Source: Candidatus Moranbacteria bacterium RIFOXYA12_FULL_44_15
Lineage (GTDB): Bacteria; Patescibacteriota; Minisyncoccia; Moranbacterales; UBA2206
DNA: 55,739 nt
Direction: 5' to 3'
Assembly: GCA_001784815.1 (NCBI GenBank)
Contig: MFSF01000012.1
Location: 1 to 55,739, forward strand
The notes below the pieces were generated by a model. It saw only the letters and a list, made by a program, of their open reading frames with translations, did no database searches and was not told where the DNA came from. Shown here piece after piece: positions 15,084-22,055 of this stretch. The first letter of the stretch is position 1. Each line of letters starts with the position of its first letter. A program made the position numbers and the translations under genes.

Positions 15084-15536
15084 ATGAAATCCAAGATAAA
15101 GCGGCTTCTTGAAAAGTTTTTTTTGATCAACGATACGCCGGAAAAAATAGCCGGCGGTTTCGCGCTGGGAGTTTTTTTGGGAATCATTCCGGGAGGAGTG
15201 GCCAGCGCTTTAGTACTGGCGTCATTTTTCCGTTTGAATCGCCTGGCAGCCATTTCCGGAGTAATGGCGACCAACATGTGGAGCACGATCGCCGTTTTGC
15301 CTTTGGCAGCTTTTGTTGGGAGTGCCATTTTTGGCAGAGGCTACGCGGAATTGGTTTTGGATTATAAAAATTGCCTTGGTTTTGGTTGGGAATATTTTTT
15401 CGGAAGAGTTGTTTTTTTCGATGTAACCTTGCCTTTACTTTTGGGATTTTTCGTGGTAGCTTTAGTTATCGCGGCGGCGGCCTACGGCATTATGTACGGG
15501 ATTTTAAAGCGTAACAAAATAAGGATGAAAAAATAG
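15084..15536 (+). CDS. DUF2062 membrane protein
   Basis: A 150-residue membrane protein of the DUF2062 family. After a basic N-terminus it has DTPEKIAGGFALGVFLGIIPGG (residues 18-39), the family signature, then ATNMWSTIAVLPLAAFVGSAI and a last helix near 117-141. Two to three membrane segments. Function unknown in the family. It is sandwiched between fhs and folD with almost no spacing, so it is co-transcribed with cytosolic folate enzymes, which gives no obvious role. Confidence 0.85.
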   Translation: MKSKIKRLLEKFFLINDTPEKIAGGFALGVFLGIIPGGVASALVLASFFRLNRLAAISGVMATNMWSTIAVLPLAAFVGSAIFGRGYAELVLDYKNCLGFGWEYFFGRVVFFDVTLPLLLGFFVVALVIAAAAYGIMYGILKRNKIRMKK

Positions 15537-15537
15537 T

Positions 15538-16386
15538 ATGGCGCGTATTTTGGATGGCAAGATTCTTTCCGAAAAAATCAAGAACAATCTCCAAATTGAA
15601 ATCAAGGAATTGAAAAAGAAAAATATTTTTCCAGGATTGGCGGTAGTGTTGGTGGGAGATGATCCGGCTTCAAAAATCTATGTCGGAAGCAAAGAAAAAG
15701 CTTGCCGAGAGTTGGGAATTCACTCGAAAGTTTTCAGACTTGGGAAAGATGCCGCGGAAAAAGAAATTCTTGAGTTGCTCGAAAGTCTGAATGCTGACAA
15801 AGAGATACACGGAATCTTGGTGCAATTGCCTTTGCCAAAGCATATTGATGAAAAAAAGATTATCGAGGCAATTGATCCTAAAAAAGATGTTGATTGTTTC
15901 CATCCGGAAAATGTTGGGCGGTTAATGGTTGGGAACGGTCAAATTTTTCCTTGTACTCCGGCGGGCGTTATGGAAATATTAAAAGAGTATAATATTGAGA
16001 TAGCCGGGAAAGACGCGGTGGTTGTTGGGAAAAGCAATATTGTGGGGAAGCCGATGGCGGCCATGCTTCTCAACGCGGGCGCGACAGTGACGGTTTGCCA
16101 TTCCAAGACAACAAACTTGAAAGAAAAAATTTTGGGCGCGGAAATACTTGTGTCGGCCGCGGGGAAACCCGGACTTATAACCGTAGATATGGTAAAGCCC
16201 GGAGTAGTTGTAATTGACGTGGGAATCAACAGAAACGCGGAAGGGAGATTGACGGGGGATGTTGATTTTGAAAAAGTAAGCCGGGTGGCAGGCGCGATTA
16301 CGCCGGTGCCGGGAGGAGTGGGACCGATGACGATCGCGATGTTGATGAAAAACACGGTGGTGGCAGCGACTCGAATTTACGAATGA
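15538..16386 (+). CDS. folD: Methylenetetrahydrofolate dehydrogenase/cyclohydrolase
   Basis: 282 residues, normal FolD length. It interconverts methylene-, methenyl- and 10-formyl-THF. Catalytic YVGSKEKAC (Tyr and Lys near residue 50), GILVQLPLPKHID, KDVDCFHPENVGRL, and the Rossmann motif VVGKSNIVGKPMAAML are all present, with PGGVGPMTIAMLMKNT at the end. Works with fhs upstream. Its stop codon falls inside a short cgaat-rich repeat (about 16372-16407), so the repeat touches the 3' end. Confidence 0.97.
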   Translation: MARILDGKILSEKIKNNLQIEIKELKKKNIFPGLAVVLVGDDPASKIYVGSKEKACRELGIHSKVFRLGKDAAEKEILELLESLNADKEIHGILVQLPLPKHIDEKKIIEAIDPKKDVDCFHPENVGRLMVGNGQIFPCTPAGVMEILKEYNIEIAGKDAVVVGKSNIVGKPMAAMLLNAGATVTVCHSKTTNLKEKILGAEILVSAAGKPGLITVDMVKPGVVVIDVGINRNAEGRLTGDVDFEKVSRVAGAITPVPGGVGPMTIAMLMKNTVVAATRIYE

Positions 16387-16438
16387 GCACTCGAATGACT
16401 CGAATAAATATTTGAGACATTCCAGTCGCTTTAATAAG

Positions 16439-16732
16439 ATGAAGCTGGAAATTAAAAATATTACAGAAAATCCGGTCAATATGTTGCGCCGGGCGGGGTA
16501 TTCCTTTCAACGGCACGAAGGCGAGGAGATGAGTTTCGTGCGGCCGTTCAGCGCGTCCGGTTATCCGCGGTTCCATATGTACGTGAATGTTTCCGGCACG
16601 GATATGACGATAAATATCCATTTGGATATGAAAAAAGAAACTTACGGAGAAGGGACGCGCCACCACGGGGAATACGAAAACGAGGGCGCGTTGAAAGACG
16701 AAGTTAGAAGATTGAAAGTTATTTTGGAATAA
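16439..16732 (+). CDS. Conserved-looking hypothetical protein (97 aa)
   Basis: A small soluble protein, not recognised. Starting at the ATG at 16439 it reads MKLEIKNITENPVNMLRRAG, then alternating beta strands (RFHMYVNVSGTDMTINIHLD) and a His/Glu-rich stretch (GTRHHGEYENEGA) before a C-terminal helix. Similar small alpha/beta proteins are widespread in CPR genomes without known role. The longer in-frame start at 16412 would read through the cgaat repeat and is rejected. Ends 4 nt before tRNA-Leu. Confidence 0.6.
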   Translation: MKLEIKNITENPVNMLRRAGYSFQRHEGEEMSFVRPFSASGYPRFHMYVNVSGTDMTINIHLDMKKETYGEGTRHHGEYENEGALKDEVRRLKVILE

Positions 16733-16736
16733 CAGA

Positions 16737-16820
16737 GGGCATGTGGCGGAATTGGTATACGCGTATGCTTCAGGAGCATATAAGAGCAATCTTGTGGAGG
16801 TTCAAGTCCTCTCATGCCCA
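16737..16820 (+). tRNA. tRNA-Leu(CAG)
   Basis: Class II tRNA: acceptor GGGCATG/CATGCCC, anticodon stem TATGC/GCATA with loop TTCAGGA (anticodon CAG), long variable arm, T-loop TTCAAGT. No encoded CCA. Confidence 0.93.
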
Positions 16821-16836
16821 CTTTTAAAATGGAAAC

Positions 16837-16920
16837 GCCCAGATGGCGGAATTGGTATACGCGCCAGTCTTAGGAACTGGTTCCCGCAAGGGATTGGAGG
16901 TTCGAGTCCTCTTCTGGGCA
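16837..16920 (+). tRNA. tRNA-Leu(TAG)
   Basis: Acceptor GCCCAGA/TCTGGGC, anticodon stem CCAGT/ACTGG with loop CTTAGGA (anticodon TAG), variable arm with CCCGCAAGGG, T-loop TTCGAGT. Ends 1 nt before the RluA start codon, so tRNA 3' processing and rlu translation are close-packed. Confidence 0.93.
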
Positions 16921-16921
16921 C

Positions 16922-17872
16922 ATGGAAATAACATATCAAGAAAAAAACGGCGAGCGAGTTGATAAATTCCTGCAGAAGGAAGTTTTTTTTAATTCGAAAA
17001 CTAGCCGCGGGGAGATTGTCCGAAACATAAAAGAAGGGAATGTTTTGGTGAATAAAAAAACCGTCAAACCGAGCTATATTTTGAAAAAAAACGATGAAGT
17101 GGAAGTAGATATTCCGGAAAAAATTATAAAGCTGCGGCCGAATGAAAAAATAGAATTTGAAATTATTTATGAAGATAAAAATTTTATCGTTATAAATAAA
17201 CCGGCGGGACTTACTGTCCATCCGAGTAGCGCTGAGAGAGATGACACTTTGGCCAGCGGGCTTTTGGCGAAATTTCCGGAAATAAAAAATGTCGGTGACG
17301 CGCCGGAAATCCGTCCGGGTATCGTCCATCGCTTGGACAAGGAGACTAGCGGTATAATGGTTGTCGCGCGGAATCAAAAAACTTTCCTGGAGCTTAAAAA
17401 TAAATTTAAGAAAAGGGAAATTAAGAAAACTTATTGGGCGATAGTATTTGGAAATTTGGGCGAAGCGGAAAGTTTCGGCATTATTGATAAACCGATCGCG
17501 CGTTCAGCTGACTATAAAAAGCAAGTCATTGCCGGAAGAAAAACCAAGACTAAAATCAGAGAGGCCGTCACGGAGTATAAAATCATAAAAAAATTTGCTG
17601 ATTATTCCTTGGTGGAAGTTTCGCCAAGAACCGGACGGATGCATCAAATTAGGGTTCATCTTAATTCAATTGGTCATCCGATCGTGGGAGATGAAATATA
17701 CAAGGCAAAAGGTTTTTTAGAAGTGGCTGAAATTAAAAGGCAGCTTTTGCACGCCAAGGAATTGAGTTTCAGTGCTTTTGGCAAAGAATACGGCTTCAAA
17801 GCCGATATCCCCAAGGATATGCGAAATTTCCTGGATTCGTTGACAAACGTCGGGAATAAAGATAGGATATAA
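16922..17872 (+). CDS. RluA-family 23S rRNA pseudouridine synthase (RluD-like)
   Basis: 316 residues. An N-terminal S4 RNA-binding domain (GERVDKFLQKEV to KPSYILKKNDEVEVDIP, residues 9-60) precedes the catalytic domain with YEDKNFIVINKPAGLTVHPS and the active-site motif IVHRLDKETSGIMVVA (Asp catalytic, about 136-151), then RTGRMHQIRVHL. This is the RluD/RluC layout; the exact rRNA site cannot be told. ATG begins one base after tRNA-Leu(TAG), without Shine-Dalgarno. Confidence 0.9.
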   Translation: MEITYQEKNGERVDKFLQKEVFFNSKTSRGEIVRNIKEGNVLVNKKTVKPSYILKKNDEVEVDIPEKIIKLRPNEKIEFEIIYEDKNFIVINKPAGLTVHPSSAERDDTLASGLLAKFPEIKNVGDAPEIRPGIVHRLDKETSGIMVVARNQKTFLELKNKFKKREIKKTYWAIVFGNLGEAESFGIIDKPIARSADYKKQVIAGRKTKTKIREAVTEYKIIKKFADYSLVEVSPRTGRMHQIRVHLNSIGHPIVGDEIYKAKGFLEVAEIKRQLLHAKELSFSAFGKEYGFKADIPKDMRNFLDSLTNVGNKDRI

Positions 17873-17905
17873 AAGCTTCAGAAAAGCTTTTGCGGGCTTT
17901 TTTTG
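17871..17905 (+). terminator. Terminator after RluA gene
   Basis: AAAAGCTT-CAG-AAAAGCTTTT hairpin immediately at the stop codon, then GCGGGCTTTTTTT. The stop TAA is within the stem region. Confidence 0.7.
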
Positions 17906-17931
17906 TTTAAAATTAATAATTTTGATATAAT
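17903..17931 (+). promoter_or_regulatory. Promoter of rplS
   Basis: TTGTTT (17903-17908), 17 nt, TATAAT (17926-17931). The leader to 18013 contains a short cgaat/cgaa hairpin region with AGCAC-ACTACGAAA-GTGCT. Confidence 0.65.
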
Positions 17932-18013
17932 AAAAGTATGCGAATAGCGGTATACGAAAAGCACACTACGAAAGTGCTCATACGAATATTGCGCGCATAC
18001 GAATACAAACCAT

Positions 18014-18475
18014 ATGAGACAAGAAATCATCGAATTCAACAAAAGTCAGAGAGTGAAAGCTGTGCCGGATCTCCAGGCGGGAGACGTAGTGAAGATTTAT
18101 ATGCGGATTAAGGAAGGCGAAAAGGAGCGCACCCAGATGTTTGAAGGCTTGATTATCGCTATTTCCGCCCGTCAAAGCTCCAGTCCGAAAATCACTGTCC
18201 GCAAAGTTTCGCACGGCGTGGGCGTGGAGCTGATTTTGCCGGTTTACTCTCCGAATATCGAAAAGATTGAATTGGTAAAGAGAGCCAAGGTGCGACGCGC
18301 CAAGTTGTATTATGTCCGCAGTCTGACTGCCAAACAGAGCCGAATGAAATACAAGGATATTAAGGATTATACGCAGAAAGACGCGGAAGGTATAAAGAAC
18401 GACACGGAAGCAGAAAAACCGGCTGAAGAAGCTAAGGCTGAAGAAGATACCGTTATAGCTGAATCCGAGCAATAG
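18014..18475 (+). CDS. rplS: Ribosomal protein L19 with acidic tail
   Basis: Residues 1-115 are standard L19, a protein at the 30S-50S interface: DLQAGDVVKIYMRIKEGEKER, QMFEGLIIA, VRKVSHGVGVELILPVYSP and RRAKLYYVR. The family ends near 115-120 residues; this one runs to 153 with a Glu/Ala/Lys-rich tail (AEKPAEEAKAEEDTVIAESE). Such tails are common in CPR ribosomal proteins. ATG at 18014 has no Shine-Dalgarno. Confidence 0.96.
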   Translation: MRQEIIEFNKSQRVKAVPDLQAGDVVKIYMRIKEGEKERTQMFEGLIIAISARQSSSPKITVRKVSHGVGVELILPVYSPNIEKIELVKRAKVRRAKLYYVRSLTAKQSRMKYKDIKDYTQKDAEGIKNDTEAEKPAEEAKAEEDTVIAESEQ

Positions 18476-18488
18476 GTATTTTTCGCGA

Positions 18489-18571
18489 GCCTTCGTGGCG
18501 GAATTGGTATACGCACATGCTTGAGGTGCATGGGTCGCAAGGCCATGCGGGTTCGAGTCCCGCCGAAGGCA
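18489..18571 (+). tRNA. tRNA-Leu(GAG)
   Basis: Acceptor GCCTTCG/CGAAGGC, anticodon stem CATGC/GCATG with loop TTGAGGT (anticodon GAG), T-loop TTCGAGT. Third leucine tRNA of the window. Confidence 0.93.
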
Positions 18572-18580
18572 CATCGTTTC

Positions 18581-18654
18581 GGATCCTTAGCTCAATTGGC
18601 TAGAGCACCTCGTTTACACCGAGGGGGTTATAGGTTCGAGTCCTATAGGATCCA
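18581..18654 (+). tRNA. tRNA-Val(TAC)
   Basis: Acceptor GGATCCT/AGGATCC, anticodon stem CCTCG/CGAGG with loop TTTACAC (anticodon TAC), T-loop TTCGAGT. Discriminator A. Confidence 0.93.
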
Positions 18655-18660
18655 CCCGCA

Positions 18661-18749
18661 GCATTTGCTAGCGATATATAGAGTAATTACTCTTCGAAAT
18701 TAGATAAACCATATATTAAGATTACTTATACAATTTCGTGAGCAAATGC
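18661..18749 (+). repeat. Hairpin spacer inside the second tRNA cluster
   Basis: GCATTTGCT (18661-18669) pairs with AGCAAATGC (18741-18749), enclosing the palindrome GAGTAATTACTC (18681-18692). It separates tRNA-Val from the split tRNA and would fold in the precursor transcript. Confidence 0.6.
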
Positions 18750-18777
18750 GGCAGGCCGGGTTAGCTCAGTGGTAGAG

Positions 18778-18892
18778 TCCCGCACCATTTTTTGTGAATT
18801 CTAGCCAGATTAGCTCAGCGGTAGAGCGAAGGACTGAAAATCCTTGCGTGCCCAGTTCGACTCTGGGATCTGGCACAAAAAATGGTGCGGGA
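18778..18892. repeat. 19-bp perfect inverted repeat around tRNA-Phe
   Basis: Left arm 18778-18796 and right arm 18874-18892 are exact inverse complements (TCCCGCACC...TTGTG). The right arm includes the last acceptor base and the discriminator of tRNA-Phe. Perfect pairing over 19 bp places tRNA-Phe at the tip of a long helix. Confidence 0.9.
18804..18875 (+). tRNA. tRNA-Phe(GAA)
   Basis: Acceptor GCCAGAT/ATCTGGC, D-arm GCTC/GAGC, anticodon stem AAGGA/TCCTT with loop CTGAAAA (anticodon GAA), T-arm CCCAG-TTCGACT-CTGGG. A complete, normal tRNA, but embedded in the inverted repeat and inside the split tRNA. Confidence 0.93.
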
Positions 18893-19148
18893 TAAACGCC
18901 GGACCGAAAATTTTACCCCGTCCCAATTCTCAAAATGAAGTTTGGCATATCGAATGTTTAAGCCGAAGGCGATTCCGGGGAAGAGACTAAAGAATCAAGA
19001 GATATTTTTTTCGGAATTGGCGCGGGGCCTTGTGTCCCCGGTTCGATCCCGGGACCCGGCACCAACAAAGAGTTAAGAGTTTATAAAGCTAAAAAGTTTG
19101 TAAAGTTCACTTTATAAACGTGTCGCTTTACAACTTTTAACTTTGATC

Positions 19149-19220
19149 GCGGGTATCGTATAGTGGCTATTATACGTCCTTGCCAAGGACGAGAGACGGG
19201 TTCGATTCCCGTTACCCGCT
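19149..19220 (+). tRNA. tRNA-Gly(GCC)
   Basis: Acceptor GCGGGTA/TACCCGC, anticodon stem CGTCC/GGACG with loop TTGCCAA (anticodon GCC), T-arm ACGGG-TTCGATT-CCCGT. Discriminator U, as usual for bacterial tRNA-Gly. Confidence 0.93.
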
Positions 19221-19238
19221 CAAGATGAAAAAACGCGT

Positions 19239-19267
19239 TTGATTTTTTGGTTGAAGCGTGCTATAAT
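19239..19267 (+). promoter_or_regulatory. Promoter before the short leader hairpin
   Basis: TTGATT (19239-19244), 17 nt, TATAAT (19262-19267). Transcription would start near 19274, only a few bases before the hairpin at 19278. Confidence 0.7.
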
Positions 19268-19277
19268 GGAAGAAGTG

Positions 19278-19310
19278 AAAACGGGTGTGTTCCCCGTTTT
19301 TGTGTTTTTT
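19278..19310 (+). terminator. Promoter-proximal terminator-like hairpin
   Basis: AAAACGGG / CCCGTTTT stem followed by TGTGTTTTTT. It begins about 5 nt after the predicted start site and ends 20 nt before the ATG at 19330, so it would either make a tiny RNA of 35-40 nt or act as an attenuator. A closely similar arrangement is at 30611-30657. Confidence 0.6.
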
Positions 19311-19329
19311 AAGGAACTTTTTGGCTTAG

Positions 19330-19932
19330 ATGAAACAAAAAAACAAAAAAGTAAAAGTGAATTTTGAACTTCCTAAGAAATTGGAGGATTTTTTGTTTGT
19401 TTTTCTTTTTGTCGTTTCCATCCTTTTCGGGGGATTGTTTTGGACGGCAGGCCAAAAAATCCAAAGAGAGATTCCGGAAGCGGCTGTTTCCAAGCCAATC
19501 AACCCGTTGGAAAAGGATATCGAAGAAATGGTCAAAGGGTACCCTATCGAGCGGATGGCAAAATATATTTCCACCAAAGATCGCAAGACGGCGGCTTTTA
19601 TGATCGGAGTGGCGAAGAAAGAAAGCAACTGGGGAAAATTTACTCCCAAGCTGGACGGCGAGGAATGCTATAATTTTTGGGGTTATCGCGGACAAAGCGG
19701 GCGGATAACCAAGAGTGGGTATACCTGTTTTGACAGTCCCAGAAAAGCGGTTAACGCCGTAGCGGCCAGAATGGGGGAGCTTATTGAAGAAAATGATTTG
19801 GATACGCCGGAGAAGATGGTAGTTTGGAAATGCGGCTGGAATTGCGATGGGCACAGCCCGGAAAGCGTTTCCAAGTGGATCGCGGACGTGGGATATTATT
19901 TCAATAAAATCAACAACAGAAGCATTAATTAA
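19330..19932 (+). CDS. Membrane-anchored lysozyme/glucosaminidase-like hydrolase
   Basis: 200 residues. A single N-terminal transmembrane anchor (FLFVFLFVVSILFGGLFW, about 21-38) follows a basic start, so the rest is extracytoplasmic. The domain has DRKTAAFMIGVAKKESNWGK (about 83-102) with the candidate catalytic Glu, then EECYNFWGYRG and SPRKAVNAVAARMGEL, as in lysozyme-like or endo-beta-N-acetylglucosaminidase folds. Likely acts on peptidoglycan. Followed by an amidase gene, so the pair could cleave glycan and peptide bonds. Two Cys pairs could form disulfides. Confidence 0.7.
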   Translation: MKQKNKKVKVNFELPKKLEDFLFVFLFVVSILFGGLFWTAGQKIQREIPEAAVSKPINPLEKDIEEMVKGYPIERMAKYISTKDRKTAAFMIGVAKKESNWGKFTPKLDGEECYNFWGYRGQSGRITKSGYTCFDSPRKAVNAVAARMGELIEENDLDTPEKMVVWKCGWNCDGHSPESVSKWIADVGYYFNKINNRSIN

Positions 19933-20046
19933 ATAGCCCTAAGGAGGCAAAAATATTTTATCATTCAATAGTAAGGTATTTTTTGTTTTTTGAAATCAAC
20001 GGATGTGCTACAATGGCCACGTAACACATGACATAAAACAAGAAAT

Positions 20047-20823
20047 ATGATTAAGAAAATTATCATTGGCGTGGGAGTCATAATTTTGGTTGGAACCGGT
20101 TGGGTATATTTTTCGAAGGGCGGTGAAAAGAAAATTAAGATTAGTGAAAATAGCGGAGTTAAAGATAAAACGGAAGAAATAGCGACAATTTCGGCAGAAG
20201 TTCAAAGCAACGCCGAAGATAATTTGACGGCGGGTGTAACGAAAGAAGCAACGGTTGAAGGAGAAGTTATGGAAAGCGTTGGAAAAGGATCGACAACTAT
20301 TGTTGAGAATAAAAACGCGCAGTCCGAATTCGAAAAAGAGGAAGAAAAAGAAGCCGAGCCCGATTTCAAAATCAACGACAGACTGGCCAGTTGGGGATAT
20401 GAAAAAGCCTCCGGCAGAAAAATCGATACCATCATACTTCATTCGACTTACAATGCCACCGGCGGAGATGAATTTGATTTGGATAAGATTATCGGAATAT
20501 ATAAATCCTACGGCGTAGCTCCACACTACATTGTCGCCCGCGACGCCAAAGTTTATCGAACGGTGGAAGACAAGAATATCGCCTATCATGCCGGAGAATC
20601 CAAAATGCCCGACGGTCGGACGGGGGTGAATAATTTTTCTATCGGCATCGAAATTATCAACTCCAAGACCAGCGGACCCACCAGCGCGCAATACAATTCG
20701 CTCAAAAAATTACTAAGCTATATTAAGGGTAATCATTCTATAAAATACACCCTCGGCCACTCCGACATCGCCCCCGGGAGAAAAGACGACCCGTGGAAGT
20801 TTGAGTGGGGGAAGGTGAAATGA
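20047..20823 (+). CDS. N-acetylmuramoyl-L-alanine amidase (Amidase_2)
   Basis: 258 residues. N-terminal membrane anchor (IIIGVGVIILVGTGWVYF, about 5-22), an acidic linker to about residue 115, then an Amidase_2 domain: zinc ligands are His in IILHSTYNAT (about 135-144), His in YTLGHSDIAPGRKDDPW (about 236-252) and the Asp after GRK; the middle motif APHYIVARDAKVYRTVED and IGIEIINS are conserved. It cleaves the MurNAc-L-Ala bond, in cell-wall remodelling or recycling. A TACAAT at 20008-20013 may be the -10 element. Confidence 0.88.
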   Translation: MIKKIIIGVGVIILVGTGWVYFSKGGEKKIKISENSGVKDKTEEIATISAEVQSNAEDNLTAGVTKEATVEGEVMESVGKGSTTIVENKNAQSEFEKEEEKEAEPDFKINDRLASWGYEKASGRKIDTIILHSTYNATGGDEFDLDKIIGIYKSYGVAPHYIVARDAKVYRTVEDKNIAYHAGESKMPDGRTGVNNFSIGIEIINSKTSGPTSAQYNSLKKLLSYIKGNHSIKYTLGHSDIAPGRKDDPWKFEWGKVK

Positions 20824-20838
20824 CGGGAAAATAATCTT

Positions 20839-21336
20839 ATGCCTGACGAAATTATTTTGGTTGATGAAAATGACCGGGAGATCGGGACGAAGGAGAAGAT
20901 GGAGGTGCATCGGAAAGGACTGTTACATCGGTGTTTTTCGATTTTGCTTTATAACTCGAAAGGCGAGATGATGCTGCAAAGACGGGCGGCGGGGAAATAT
21001 CATTGCGGAGGTTTGTGGACGAACGTTTGCTGCTCGCATCCGCGGCCGGGAGAAGATGTAATTTCGGCTGGGAAAAGGAGGCTCAAAGAGGAAATGGGAA
21101 TTAAATGTGGATTGAAAGAGGTTTTTAGTTTTACTTATCGGGCTGAATTTGCCAATGGCCTCACAGAACACGAATTTGACCATGTTTTGGTCGGAAAATT
21201 TGACGGCGAGCCGAAAATCAATCCTGAGGAAGCGGATGGCTGGCGTTGGATTGGTATAGCCGAATTAAGAAAAGAAATTCAAAACTCCCCGGAAAAGTTT
21301 ACGCCGTGGTTTGGGATGATTTTAGATAAAATTTAG
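20839..21336 (+). CDS. idi: Isopentenyl-diphosphate delta-isomerase, type I
   Basis: 165 residues, Nudix-fold. It interconverts IPP and DMAPP. Active-site Cys in TNVCCSHPRPGE (about 61-72), metal-binding His in KYHCGG, GKRRLKEEMGIKCG as the Nudix-like segment, and EHEFDHVLVG with the second catalytic Glu (about 110-119). Starts 15 nt after the amidase stop, no Shine-Dalgarno. Its TAG stop (21334-21336) coincides with the first bases of the palindromic element B1, so that element begins exactly at the gene end. Confidence 0.94.
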   Translation: MPDEIILVDENDREIGTKEKMEVHRKGLLHRCFSILLYNSKGEMMLQRRAAGKYHCGGLWTNVCCSHPRPGEDVISAGKRRLKEEMGIKCGLKEVFSFTYRAEFANGLTEHEFDHVLVGKFDGEPKINPEEADGWRWIGIAELRKEIQNSPEKFTPWFGMILDKI

Positions 21337-21465
21337 GGCTTACGCGTTTGCCTTGAATTCTGAATCAGTACCGTTTGCCATTAAGTCAACCTCGGTGTAT
21401 TCATTAGGCTTTCAGTTTATAATTCAGCAACTTGTCCATAATTCTGCGGCAAACGCGTAAGTCCT
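21335..21465. repeat. Palindromic dispersed element, family B copy 1
   Basis: A 131-bp element with 18-bp terminal inverted repeats (AGGGCTTACGCGTTTGCC; one difference between arms). Nearly identical to 29221-29351 along its whole length. Shares only the terminus with family A. Confidence 0.92.
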
Positions 21466-21481
21466 AAAATAGATAGAAAAG

Positions 21482-21769
21482 ATGAAAATCATAATTGAAA
21501 TTGAAAATAAGGCGGTTAAGATAGTTTTGAAGGACGGAAAAAAAGTTCTGGTCGAAGAAAGTTTTTTGGACGAGCATAATTTATCGCGGGTTTTGCTGAT
21601 GAAAATCGACGGTCTTTTGAAAAAAAGCGGTCTGGAAGCGGCGGAAGCGGGAAAGATGGAAGTGGTGTCCGACCAGGGCGATGCCTATACCACCACTCGA
21701 ATTGCCAAAACGGTGGCTAAGAGCTGGAATTGGGGTGTGACTACCAAAAATTTGACAAGAATAAAATAA
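21482..21769 (+). CDS. TsaB-like mini-protein (95 aa)
   Basis: The 95 residues read like the start of a TsaB/ASKHA-fold protein with most of it missing: a beta strand IENKAVKIVLKDGKKVLVEES, a helix LSRVLLMKIDGLLKKSGL, then MEVVSDQGDAYTTTRIAKTV with AKSWNWGV, which matches the order of the TsaB helix-strand-GPGSFTG-LRxGxATAKGLAWG region but lacks the phosphate loop. Function cannot be the normal one. Similar short proteins occur upstream of rpoB in some CPR genomes (memory, unverified). Confidence 0.5.
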   Translation: MKIIIEIENKAVKIVLKDGKKVLVEESFLDEHNLSRVLLMKIDGLLKKSGLEAAEAGKMEVVSDQGDAYTTTRIAKTVAKSWNWGVTTKNLTRIK

Positions 21770-21863
21770 AGAGTATAATTTGGATAAAGTTGCGAAAGAC
21801 TTCAAAAAATCAGAGGAAATTCGGAAATAAAATTTAGCAGGGTGACTTGAAATGCAAAAGGAC

Positions 21864-21891
21864 TTGCAATTATTTTTGTTTCGTGTACAAT
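21864..21891 (+). promoter_or_regulatory. rpoBC promoter
   Basis: TTGCAA (21864-21869), 16 nt, TACAAT (21886-21891). Gives a leader of about 158 nt before rpoB. Confidence 0.65.
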
Positions 21892-21899
21892 GCTTTTAC

Positions 21900-22055
21900 A
21901 TTGAGTTCGCTTGACTTTTACCGTAAATTTTCCTTTACGGCTCAAAAATCTGAAGAATAAAAACATCCGCCTGAGGGCGGAAAATTAAATATCTTTTTAA
22001 TAAACTCATTTAAGCGGCCCTTGCTTCCAAGAAAATCAACGAAGCGGGTAAATAA
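21900..22055 (+). promoter_or_regulatory. Structured rpoB leader
   Basis: Three hairpins are visible: CCGTAAA-TTTTCC-TTTACGG (21921-21940), CCGCC-TGAG-GGCGG (21967-21980) and GCTTC...GAAGC with outer CCC/GGG (22018-22048), ending 8 nt before ATG. No rplJ/rplL genes precede rpoB here, so L10/L12-type control may differ. Confidence 0.45.

Larger units (their letters stand above)
18755..19061 (+). tRNA. Apparently split tRNA with large insertion (isotype unresolved)
   Basis: The left part GCCGGGT-TA-GCTC-AGTGGTA-GAGT (18755-18778) is a normal acceptor strand and D-arm. The right part has a perfect T-arm CCCGG-TTCGATC-CCGGG (19037-19053) and ACCCGGC-A-CCA (19054-19064), whose acceptor strand pairs 7/7 with the left part. 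Between them lie about 230 bp containing a complete tRNA-Phe. An anticodon stem CCCGC/GCGGG (18779-18783 with 19022-19026) is possible but leaves a 10-nt variable loop and no U33, so the anticodon cannot be read. Recognisable group I intron core elements (a paired P7) are not found and about 170 non-tRNA bases are few for one. It may be an intron-bearing tRNA, a decayed tRNA, or a novel RNA. Confidence 0.5.

Noticed and set aside
16743-16931. Open frame over the two tRNA-Leu genes (MAELVYAYASGAYK...)
   Set aside because: It is an artefact of tRNA-Leu sequence read as protein; both tRNAs fold fully and explain it.
18755-19061. Group I intron in the split tRNA
   Set aside because: Fragments like TGCGGGATAAACGCC and AGAGACTAAAG recall the P and R core elements, but no matching S/P7 strand follows and the non-tRNA length is only about 170 bp. 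Not claimed.
18755-19064. tmRNA
   Set aside because: The terminal helix and T-arm fit, but a real D-arm is present and no tag-peptide frame ending in LAA or similar is seen.
19941-19990. AAGGAGG followed by an ATT-initiated 13-codon frame
   Set aside because: An attractive ribosome site, but ATT starts are rare and nothing else supports the peptide.
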